Origin: Legionella genomosp. 1
GTDB taxonomy: Bacteria > Pseudomonadota > Gammaproteobacteria > Legionellales > Legionellaceae
Length of the DNA: 5,259 bases
Assembly: GCA_945862275.1 (NCBI GenBank)
Contig: CAMAYA010000096.1
Coordinates: 1-5,259 of the forward strand
Direction: 5' to 3'
Positions within the stretch are counted from its first letter, which is position 1; each line of letters starts with the position of its first letter. The notes below the pieces were generated by a model. That model did no database searches, was not told the origin of the DNA, and saw nothing but the letters and a program-made list of their open reading frames with translations. Positions 1 through 5,259 of the stretch are shown here, piece after piece. A program made the position numbers and the translations under genes.

Positions 1-1637
1 AATTGAAGAAAATGGTTGAGCATTTGTCGGATGATGAAGTCTGGCGCTTAAATCGTGGTGGCCATGATTCAGAAAAAGTGTTCGCAGCTTACGCCGCCGC
101 TGTTTCGCATACGGGCAGCCCAACGGTTATCTTAGCCAAAACAGTAAAAGGCTACGGCATGGGTGCTGCTGGTGAAGGGATGAACATCACCCATCAACAA
201 AAGAAAATGACGCTTGATCAATTGCGTGCATTTCGCGACCGTTTTAGCATTCCCGTGAGTGATGATGTGATTGCCGATATTCCCTTTTACAGGCCCGCTG
301 ATAATAGCCCTGAAATGATCTATCTTCAAAAACAACGTGAGGCATTGGGTGGGTATTTGCCAGCACGCAGTTCAACTGTGGAATCGTTGGACGTGCCTGC
401 GTTATCTGTTTTTTCAAGCATTTTGAAAAGCACCGGCGATCGTGAAATTTCCACCACCATGGCATTTGTACGTATTTTGTCTGTTTTACTGAAAGACAAA
501 GCCATTGGCGAGCGCATTGTGCCTATTGTGCCGGATGAGTGCCGAACCTTTGGTATGGAAGGATTGTTTCGACAAATTGGTATTTATTCCCCACTGGGGC
601 AATTGTATACGCCGGTTGATCATGGACAGTTGATGCATTATCACGAAGCACGTGATGGTCAAATGCTAGAAGAAGGCATCAATGAGGCCGGAGCCTTTTG
701 TTCGTGGATGGCTGCCGCAACATCGTATAGCTCGAATAAACTCGTGATGATTCCATTCTATATTTATTATTCTATGTTTGGATTTCAGCGGATTGGTGAT
801 TTGGCATGGGCGGCGGGTGACATGCAAGCACGCGGCTTTTTATTAGGCGGAACGGCGGGGCGCACCACGTTGGCCGGTGAAGGCCTGCAACACCAGGATG
901 GGCACAGCCATGTCATGGCGTCGACTATTCCCAATTGTGTGGCTTATGATCCAACATATGCTTATGAATTGGCGGTGATCATCCAGGATGGCTTGAAACG
1001 CATGTATGCAGAACAAGAGAGTGTGTTTTATTATATTACGGTGATGAATGAGAATTATGCGCATCCTGACATGCCGGTGGGTGCAGAAGCTGGGATTATT
1101 AAAGGAATGTATCCATTGCAAACCTGCACTAAACCGTTTAAGCACCATGTGCAATTGTTTGGAAGTGGGACTATTTTACGTGAAGTAATCAAGGCGGCAC
1201 AGCTGTTGCAAGACGATTATTCTGTGTCTGCGGACATTTGGAGTGTCACCAGTTTCACCGAGCTACGACGAAATGGCTTGTCTGTTGAGCGTTACAATCG
1301 CATGCATCCTGAAGATGCGCCATTGGTGAGTTATGTGAGCGAGCAGTTAGCGGGTCGGAAAGGTCCGGTGATTGCAGCCACGGATTATATGCGTTTGCAC
1401 GCGGACCAAATTCGACCTTTTATTGAGGTACCTTATATTACTTTAGGCACCGATGGGTATGGTCGCAGTGACACACGTGCGAAGCTCAGGCATTTCTTTG
1501 AAGTGGACGCTAAATTTATCGTCGTGGCCGCGTTGCAAGCGCTTGCTGAACAAAAAGACATACCCACTTCTGTGGTTCGTGATGCGATTAAACGCTATGG
1601 CATTGATTCTGAAAAATTAGATCCGGTTACGCATTAA
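1..1637 (+). CDS. aceE: Pyruvate dehydrogenase E1 component, homodimeric AceE type (5' partial)
   Basis: This is the thiamine-diphosphate-dependent E1 of the PDH complex, which decarboxylates pyruvate and reductively acetylates the lipoyl group of E2. The window holds about 544 residues of a protein that is normally near 890, so roughly the first 340 are missing upstream. The reading frame is open from the window edge; the TTG at base 3 is not the start. Numbering from that codon, visible landmarks are LNRGGHD (16-22), the active-site loop NITHQQKKM with His64 (matching E. coli His407), EISTTMAFVR (148-157), RTFGMEGLFRQIGIYSP (181-197), EGINEAG (224-230), YIYYSMFGFQRIGDL (253-267), GEGLQHQDGHSH (292-303) whose His297 matches E. 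coli His640, SVTSFTEL (414-421) and LGTDGYGRSD (481-490). These are hallmarks of the single-chain E1, not of the alpha/beta E1. The gene ends in TAA, 15 bases before aceF. The catalytic residues in view look intact. Confidence 0.98.
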   Translation, partial: LKKMVEHLSDDEVWRLNRGGHDSEKVFAAYAAAVSHTGSPTVILAKTVKGYGMGAAGEGMNITHQQKKMTLDQLRAFRDRFSIPVSDDVIADIPFYRPADNSPEMIYLQKQREALGGYLPARSSTVESLDVPALSVFSSILKSTGDREISTTMAFVRILSVLLKDKAIGERIVPIVPDECRTFGMEGLFRQIGIYSPLGQLYTPVDHGQLMHYHEARDGQMLEEGINEAGAFCSWMAAATSYSSNKLVMIPFYIYYSMFGFQRIGDLAWAAGDMQARGFLLGGTAGRTTLAGEGLQHQDGHSHVMASTIPNCVAYDPTYAYELAVIIQDGLKRMYAEQESVFYYITVMNENYAHPDMPVGAEAGIIKGMYPLQTCTKPFKHHVQLFGSGTILREVIKAAQLLQDDYSVSADIWSVTSFTELRRNGLSVERYNRMHPEDAPLVSYVSEQLAGRKGPVIAATDYMRLHADQIRPFIEVPYITLGTDGYGRSDTRAKLRHFFEVDAKFIVVAALQALAEQKDIPTSVVRDAIKRYGIDSEKLDPVTH

Positions 1638-1641
1638 GCAA

Positions 1642-1646
1642 AAGGA
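1642..1646 (+). promoter_or_regulatory. Ribosome binding site of aceF
   Basis: AAGGA lies six bases before the ATG at 1653, a strong Shine-Dalgarno match at good spacing. It fixes the aceF start inside the 15-base gap after aceE. Confidence 0.8.
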
Positions 1647-1652
1647 ACAAAT

Positions 1653-2924
1653 ATGGCCGTTGAAACAGCAATTAAAGTCCCGGATATTGGTGGGGCGACC
1701 GATGTAGATGTCATTGAGATCCTGGTAAAGGCCGGGGACACCATCACCAAAGAAACATCTTTGGTGACATTGGAATCTGACAAAGCCAGCATGGAGATCC
1801 CATCTCCCATGGCCGGTGTTGTGCAGTCCATTGCGTTAAAAATTGGAGATAAAATCTCTGAAGGCGATGTCATTTTGATGCTGGTGGCAAACGCCGGCGA
1901 ATCACCTGCGCCTCCAGCAGAGCCAGCACCAGTAGAATCACCCACAGAAGAAGTGCAAGCAATTAAAGCACCAGAGGCAGTTGCGCCTGTACAAGCGGCA
2001 TCTTCTCAACCGTTACCTGCAAGCGATACCATCATTTCGGCAGGTCCTGCTGTTCGGCGCTTGGCACACGCGTTGGGCGTTAATCTCGCCGATGTTCATG
2101 GCAGTGCGCGTAAATCGCGGGTGAGCAAAGAGGATGTTGAGCTGTTTGTTAAAAACAAGCTTGCACAACCTGCCAGTGCCGCCGGATTCTCTATGCCAAC
2201 TGCACCGGTTATCGATTTTAGCCAGTTTGGCGCCATTGACGTGAAACCCTTGTCGAAAATCAAGCGGTTGACCGGTGTAAACGTGCATCGTGCATGGGTT
2301 ACGATTCCACATGTTACGCAATTTGATGAGGCCGACATTACCGAACTAGAAGCCTTTAGACAGCAGCAAGCAGAACACGCGAAGCGCGATGGGTATAAAC
2401 TAACCATTCTGGCTTTTGTGTGCAAAGTGGTCAGCAAGGCATTGACTGTCTTCCCACAATTTAACGCCTCACTGGATGCGGGTGGAGAACAGTTGATTTA
2501 CAAACAGTATTGCAATATTGGCATTGCCGTTGAGACACCAAATGGGTTGGTAGTACCGGTCATCAAAGATGTGAATCGTTTATCGGTTGGGGATATTGCG
2601 AAAGAAATGGCTCGTTTAAGCACAAAAGCACGGGAAAAAGGGTTGATGCCGACTGATATGAATGGAGGATGTTTTACCATTTCCAGTTTAGGTGGCATTG
2701 GTGGGACTGCCTTCACACCCATTGTGAATAGCCCCGAAGTGGCCATTCTTGGGCTTTCGCGCGCGAGCATGAAGCCTGTATATGATGGCGCTGCATTTAT
2801 TCCGCGCCTTATGCTACCTCTTTCGCTGTCTTATGATCACCGCGTGATTGATGGTGCAGAGGCTGCACGTTTTTCGCGTTACATCAGTGATGCATTAAGC
2901 GATATTCGTCGAATTTTATTATAG
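1653..2924 (+). CDS. aceF: Dihydrolipoyl acetyltransferase, PDH E2 component, single lipoyl domain
   Basis: This is the core of the PDH complex. It carries the swinging lipoyl arm and transfers acetyl to CoA. The 423-residue protein has four parts. The N-terminal lipoyl domain (about 1-80) contains the lipoylation motif ESDKASMEIP, with the modified lysine at Lys44. An Ala/Pro/Glu-rich flexible linker follows (about 82-127). The peripheral subunit-binding domain (about 128-168) begins SAGPAVRRLAHALGV. After a second short linker comes the catalytic domain (about 195-423), with the active-site motif SYDHRVIDG giving His396 and Asp400. There is one lipoyl domain, while E. coli AceF has three and about 630 residues. 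The binding-domain loop reads GSARKSRV where GTGRKGRI is usual, losing two glycines but keeping Arg156. The start is ATG with a good Shine-Dalgarno, and the stop is TAG. Next to aceE and lpdA, a PDH role is far more likely than oxoglutarate dehydrogenase E2. Confidence 0.97.
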   Translation: MAVETAIKVPDIGGATDVDVIEILVKAGDTITKETSLVTLESDKASMEIPSPMAGVVQSIALKIGDKISEGDVILMLVANAGESPAPPAEPAPVESPTEEVQAIKAPEAVAPVQAASSQPLPASDTIISAGPAVRRLAHALGVNLADVHGSARKSRVSKEDVELFVKNKLAQPASAAGFSMPTAPVIDFSQFGAIDVKPLSKIKRLTGVNVHRAWVTIPHVTQFDEADITELEAFRQQQAEHAKRDGYKLTILAFVCKVVSKALTVFPQFNASLDAGGEQLIYKQYCNIGIAVETPNGLVVPVIKDVNRLSVGDIAKEMARLSTKAREKGLMPTDMNGGCFTISSLGGIGGTAFTPIVNSPEVAILGLSRASMKPVYDGAAFIPRLMLPLSLSYDHRVIDGAEAARFSRYISDALSDIRRILL

Positions 2925-2927
2925 ATT

Positions 2928-2931
2928 GGGA
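2928..2931 (+). promoter_or_regulatory. Probable ribosome binding site of lpdA
   Basis: GGGA sits nine bases before the ATG at 2941, separated from it by a T-rich spacer. It is a modest Shine-Dalgarno, but it supports ATG 2941 over the in-frame TTG at 2926, which lies on top of it, and over the in-frame ATG at 2953, which has no purine-rich element at suitable spacing. Confidence 0.55.
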
Positions 2932-2940
2932 TTTTTTAAC

Positions 2941-4362
2941 ATGACAAGTCAAATGAAAGCAGATGTAGTGGTGATTGGCAGCGGGCCTGGTGGTTACACA
3001 GCCGCGTTTCGTGCCGCTGATTTAGGCAAGCAAGTGGTATTGATTGAGCGTTTTCCAACATTGGGTGGCGTGTGTTTAAACGTAGGTTGCATTCCATCTA
3101 AAGCGCTATTGCACATTGCTAAAGTGTTGGATGAAACGGATGAAATGGCGACTCAGGGCGTGACGTTTTCTAAGCCTGTGTTGGACAATACCATAATGCT
3201 TGGATGGAAAAATTCCGTCGTCAGCAAATTAACTGGTGGATTAAATGCACTGGCTAAACAGCGTAAAGTAGAGGTTGTCACGGGCGAGGCCACGTTTACA
3301 GGATCACACCAGCTTCAAGTCAGCGGGAAAGATGGTGTTGTTACGGTTGATTTTACAAACGCCATTATTGCTGTAGGCAGTGAGTCCGTCAGCTTGCCGT
3401 TTATTCCGGAAGACGCCAGAATTTTCAGCTCGACTGGTGCGCTCGAATTAACGGATATTAAAGGCAATTTGTTGGTATTGGGTGGTGGAATCATCGGACT
3501 GGAAATGGCTACGGTGTATTCGGCTTTAGGCGTGGATGTGACCGTGGTTGAATTTATGGATCAATTGATCCCCGGAGCCGATACGGATTTAGTGAATGTT
3601 TTGCAAAAACGCATGGTTAAAAAAGGCATTCAATTTCTGCTCAAAACCAAAGTGACGGCAATGGATGCTAAAAAAGACGGCATTTATGTCTCCATGGAAG
3701 GTGCGCATGCAACGGACAAGCCAATGTGCTTTCAACAAGTCTTGGTCGCAGTGGGTCGGAAGCCCAATGGTGGCAACATTGGTGCGGAAAAAGCAGGCGT
3801 AACGGTTGATGCCCGCGGTTTCATCGCGGTTGACAATCAAATGCGCACGAATGTTCCTCATATTTTTGCCATTGGCGATGTCGTGGGCCAGCCTATGTTG
3901 GCGCATAAAGCCATTCCTGAAGGAAAAGTGGCCGCAGAAGTCATTGCGGGCATGAAGCATTATTTTGATCCCAGTTGTATTGCCAGTGTGGCGTATACCG
4001 ATCCTGAACTTGCATGGGTTGGCTTGACTGAAAAAGAAGCCAAAGCACAGGGCGTGGCGTATGAAAAAGCATCGTTCCCTTGGGCTGCCAGTGGACGCGC
4101 ATTGAGCACGGGTCGCGAAGAAGGGATAACCAAGTTATTGTTTAGTCCTGAAAGCAAGCGCATTTTAGGCGCGGGCATTGTGGGCATCAGTGCAGGCGAG
4201 CTGATTGCTGAAACAGCGTTGGCCATTGAAATGTGTTGTGATGTAGAAGACTTAGCCCTCACGATTCACCCACATCCCACTTTGTCAGAAACCATTGCAC
4301 AAGCGGCAGAGATTTTTGAAGGATCCATCACGGATCTTTACATGCCGAAAAAGAAAAAATAG
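2941..4362 (+). CDS. lpdA: Dihydrolipoamide dehydrogenase (E3 component)
   Basis: This FAD flavoprotein reoxidises the dihydrolipoyl arm of E2 with NAD+. It may also serve 2-oxoglutarate dehydrogenase and glycine cleavage, as E. coli Lpd does; the sequence cannot show this. From ATG 2941 it is 473 residues, almost the same as E. coli Lpd (474). The FAD-binding Rossmann motif is VVVIGSGPGGYTAAFRAADLG (near 9-29). The redox disulphide lies in GGVCLNVGCIPSK (Cys45 and Cys50). The NAD-binding motif is LVLGGGIIGLEMA (178-190). The second FAD motif is TNVPHIFAIGDVVGQPMLAHKA (near 303-324). The dimer-interface catalytic motif HPHPTLSE supplies His445 and Glu450. The protein ends in a lysine-rich tail (PKKKK), similar to the E. 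coli tail. It begins 16 bases after aceF, and its TAG is followed seven bases later by the next start. No functional residue appears lost. An in-frame TTG at 2926 would add five residues but lies on the likely ribosome binding site. Confidence 0.97.
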   Translation: MTSQMKADVVVIGSGPGGYTAAFRAADLGKQVVLIERFPTLGGVCLNVGCIPSKALLHIAKVLDETDEMATQGVTFSKPVLDNTIMLGWKNSVVSKLTGGLNALAKQRKVEVVTGEATFTGSHQLQVSGKDGVVTVDFTNAIIAVGSESVSLPFIPEDARIFSSTGALELTDIKGNLLVLGGGIIGLEMATVYSALGVDVTVVEFMDQLIPGADTDLVNVLQKRMVKKGIQFLLKTKVTAMDAKKDGIYVSMEGAHATDKPMCFQQVLVAVGRKPNGGNIGAEKAGVTVDARGFIAVDNQMRTNVPHIFAIGDVVGQPMLAHKAIPEGKVAAEVIAGMKHYFDPSCIASVAYTDPELAWVGLTEKEAKAQGVAYEKASFPWAASGRALSTGREEGITKLLFSPESKRILGAGIVGISAGELIAETALAIEMCCDVEDLALTIHPHPTLSETIAQAAEIFEGSITDLYMPKKKK

Positions 4363-4364
4363 GG
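4361..4364 (+). promoter_or_regulatory. Ribosome binding site deciding the GTG start of the holD-like gene
   Basis: AGGG overlaps the last two bases of the lpdA stop codon and lies five bases before GTG 4370. It supports this start over the upstream in-frame ATG at 4295, which lies deep inside lpdA and would add 25 unrelated residues. Confidence 0.55.
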
Positions 4365-4369
4365 CTGTT

Positions 4370-4798
4370 GTGAATAATCGCGCACTTCACCCGTACTATC
4401 TGCAGCAAATGGGCATTGAACCTTGGCTTTTGAGGACAAAGGCGCCTAAGGCTCGTGTCAAGCTGATGGTAATGGGTGTTGGGCTTGATTGTGAAAACCG
4501 GTTGTTGATGAACATGTTGAAAAGCATTGATTTGTCACCAGAGGACGTGTGTCTTTTTCCTGTGGATCCCTCGAGTACGCTTGACGCTTATTTGGAAAAG
4601 ATTATTCAAATTGCGCCGTGGCTTCTCTTTGTGATGGGCATCGTGCCTGCAATAGACGAGGTAAAAGTGCACTATCCAGGCATTCCGCTGATTAAGAGCC
4701 ATCACCCGGTTGATTTGGTTCGGAATCCGGCTGATAAAAAAATAGCCTATCGTGATTTGTTGGAAGCACAAGCATTGCTCGTCCCATCTGCGTGTTAA
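4370..4798 (+). CDS. holD: DNA polymerase III psi subunit-like protein (HolD family)
   Basis: This is probably the psi subunit, which in E. coli tethers chi, and through it SSB, to the clamp loader. From GTG 4370 it is 142 residues, against 137 for E. coli HolD. The N terminus YYLQQMGIEPWLLR (9-22) matches the E. coli pattern LQQLGITQWSLRR, the segment of psi that contacts the clamp loader. The rest looks like a small alpha/beta fold: strand KLMVMGVG (31-38), a helix with NRLLMNMLKSIDLS (43-56), strand DVCLFPV (59-65), strand WLLFVMGIVPA (84-94) and the C-terminal SHHPVDLVRNPADKKIAYRDL (110-130). That C-terminal motif recalls the HPxxLLRNPxxK ending of uracil-DNA glycosylases. The iron-sulphur cysteines and the catalytic GEAPG motif of family 4 glycosylases are missing, so enzymatic activity is unlikely. 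The gene starts seven bases after lpdA and overlaps the next gene by seven bases. In E. coli holD precedes rimI; here a pilin-like gene follows. The family call relies on short motifs, so it is probable and not certain. Confidence 0.72.
   Translation: MNNRALHPYYLQQMGIEPWLLRTKAPKARVKLMVMGVGLDCENRLLMNMLKSIDLSPEDVCLFPVDPSSTLDAYLEKIIQIAPWLLFVMGIVPAIDEVKVHYPGIPLIKSHHPVDLVRNPADKKIAYRDLLEAQALLVPSAC
4792..4798 (+). other. Stop/start overlap between holD-like and fimT-like genes
   Basis: GTGTTAA contains the GTG start of the pilin-like gene and the TAA stop of the psi-like gene in another frame. No Shine-Dalgarno is visible in the 20 bases before the GTG. Translation of the second gene probably depends on ribosomes finishing the first, that is, on translational coupling. 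Confidence 0.6.
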
Positions 4799-5238
4799 AA
4801 ATTGCCGGCTTCACTTTGGTTGAATCATTGATTAGTCTGGCCTTGTTCGCCCTATTGCTGTTGATCAGTATTCCTTATACGGCACGCTTGTACCAAAAAA
4901 ACCAAGTTCAGGTGATTCAAGACGAGATTAAAGGCGCAATACGATTTTCAAGATTGCGCGCGCTCAGCGAAGGGCAAGATCTTGTTTTGATGCCGCGGGC
5001 TGCATCAAATGACTGGTCGAGCGGGATGCAGTTAATGAACAGTGGTCATCGGTTATTCGAATGGCATTGGGCATCACCTCAAATCCATGTCACCTGGCAT
5101 GGATTTCAGTCAAACCATTTTTTGCGATTTTCTCCAGACGCCAATCGATACGCCACGAACGGGTATTTCTTCATTCAGAGTGCATCGTTTCCGCCTGTTA
5201 AAATAGTGGTGAATCGATTGGGTCGGGTTCGATCCTAA
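4792..5238 (+). CDS. fimT: Type IV minor pilin / pseudopilin, GspH/FimT family
   Basis: This is a prepilin-like protein expected in the inner membrane and in a type IV pilus or type II secretion pseudopilus. Its 148 residues start with a six-residue leader MLKIAG. The prepilin peptidase site is G6/F7, giving mature FTLVES with the conserved Glu at mature position 5. The hydrophobic N-terminal helix spans about 7-29 and continues as an amphipathic helix to about 60 (QDEIKGAIRFSRLRALSEGQ). The C-terminal globular part has GspH-domain landmarks: DWSSGMQLM (74-82), LRFSPDANRYATNGYFFI (111-128) and KIVVNRLGRVRS (137-148). The tail contains GRVR (144-147), which fits the GRxR motif reported as DNA-binding in FimT of naturally transformable bacteria such as Legionella. 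This favours FimT over the secretion pseudopilin GspH, and no other gsp or pil genes are visible nearby. GTG 4792 is the only start placing the leader correctly, and it lacks a Shine-Dalgarno. Confidence 0.8.
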   Translation: MLKIAGFTLVESLISLALFALLLLISIPYTARLYQKNQVQVIQDEIKGAIRFSRLRALSEGQDLVLMPRAASNDWSSGMQLMNSGHRLFEWHWASPQIHVTWHGFQSNHFLRFSPDANRYATNGYFFIQSASFPPVKIVVNRLGRVRS

Positions 5239-5245
5239 GGCTCGT

Positions 5246-5251
5246 TATAAT
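5246..5251 (+). promoter_or_regulatory. Possible -10 promoter hexamer after fimT
   Basis: A perfect TATAAT lies eight bases after the fimT stop codon and could drive whatever follows the window. There is no TG extension, and the 16 to 18 base spacing positions upstream do not hold a good -35 hexamer, so the call is weak. Confidence 0.25.
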
Positions 5252-5259
5252 TACCATAC

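Noticed and set aside
3..5. TTG at base 3 as a genuine start of aceE
   Set aside because: The sequence from the first codons already aligns with the middle of E. coli AceE (around the LNRGGHD motif), so the gene simply enters from the left edge.
843..1154. 103-codon open frame on the minus strand inside aceE
   Set aside because: It lies wholly antisense to a highly conserved part of E1, resembles no known family and has no independent start signals. The other minus-strand frames within aceE, aceF, lpdA and holD were dismissed for the same reason.
1893..2033. Ala/Pro-rich stretch of aceF as a DNA repeat or low-complexity insertion
   Set aside because: It is the normal flexible linker between the lipoyl and subunit-binding domains, and no exact tandem repeat is present.
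2926..2940. TTG at 2926 as the lpdA start
   Set aside because: It would add LGFFN and put the start on top of the only plausible Shine-Dalgarno. ATG 2941 gives the usual family length.
4322..4336. Inverted repeat GATCC-ATCAC-GGATC near the end of lpdA as a terminator
   Set aside because: The stem has only five pairs, lies in conserved coding sequence (EGSITDL) and has no following T tract. The next gene starts too close for a terminator to be expected.
4295..4369. N-terminal extension of the holD-like frame starting at an ATG inside lpdA
   Set aside because: The 25 extra residues are a shifted-frame reading of the conserved lpdA 3' end, and the psi signature begins only after GTG 4370, which has its own Shine-Dalgarno.
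1..5259. Novel defence system, mobile element, CRISPR array or RNA gene
   Set aside because: The window is almost entirely filled by five recognisable genes. No transposase, direct-repeat array, tRNA-like fold or defence-type domain was seen.

Overview
This is a compact stretch of chromosome from a gammaproteobacterium. All genes are on the + strand, with intergenic gaps of 7 to 16 bases or a short overlap. It holds the pyruvate dehydrogenase (PDH) complex operon in the order E1 (aceE, 5' truncated by the window edge), E2 (aceF) and E3 (lpdA). Two small genes follow: a psi-like subunit of the DNA polymerase III clamp loader (holD-like) and a type IV pilin-like protein of the GspH/FimT family.

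The gammaproteobacterial assignment rests on three points: the homodimeric AceE-type E1, the close E. coli-like match of E1 and E3 from memory, and a psi subunit, a component known mainly from that class. By eye the composition is moderate in GC with a mild AT lean. E2 has only one lipoyl domain, unlike the three of E. coli. A Legionellales-like relative is a reasonable guess, but the sequence does not prove it.

Layout: 1-1637 is the C-terminal ~60% of E1; 1653-2924 is the complete E2; 2941-4362 is the complete E3; 4370-4798 is the psi-like gene with a GTG start; 4792-5238 is a FimT/GspH-like pseudopilin with a GTG start that overlaps the psi stop codon; 5239-5259 is a short non-coding tail containing a TATAAT hexamer. 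No terminator or convincing internal promoter separates lpdA from the two small genes, so they are probably transcribed at least partly by read-through from the PDH operon.

E1, E2 and E3 together convert pyruvate to acetyl-CoA: E1 decarboxylates pyruvate and acetylates the lipoyl arm of E2, E2 transfers the acetyl group to CoA, and E3 reoxidises the lipoyl arm using NAD+. The two downstream genes have no metabolic link to this. One belongs to replication and the other to pilus assembly or DNA uptake.

I found no mobile element, CRISPR array, RNA gene or clear novel multi-gene system. The points most worth a second look are the GRxR tail on the FimT-like pilin, the uracil-DNA-glycosylase-like layout of the psi protein, and the altered subunit-binding loop and single lipoyl domain of E2.
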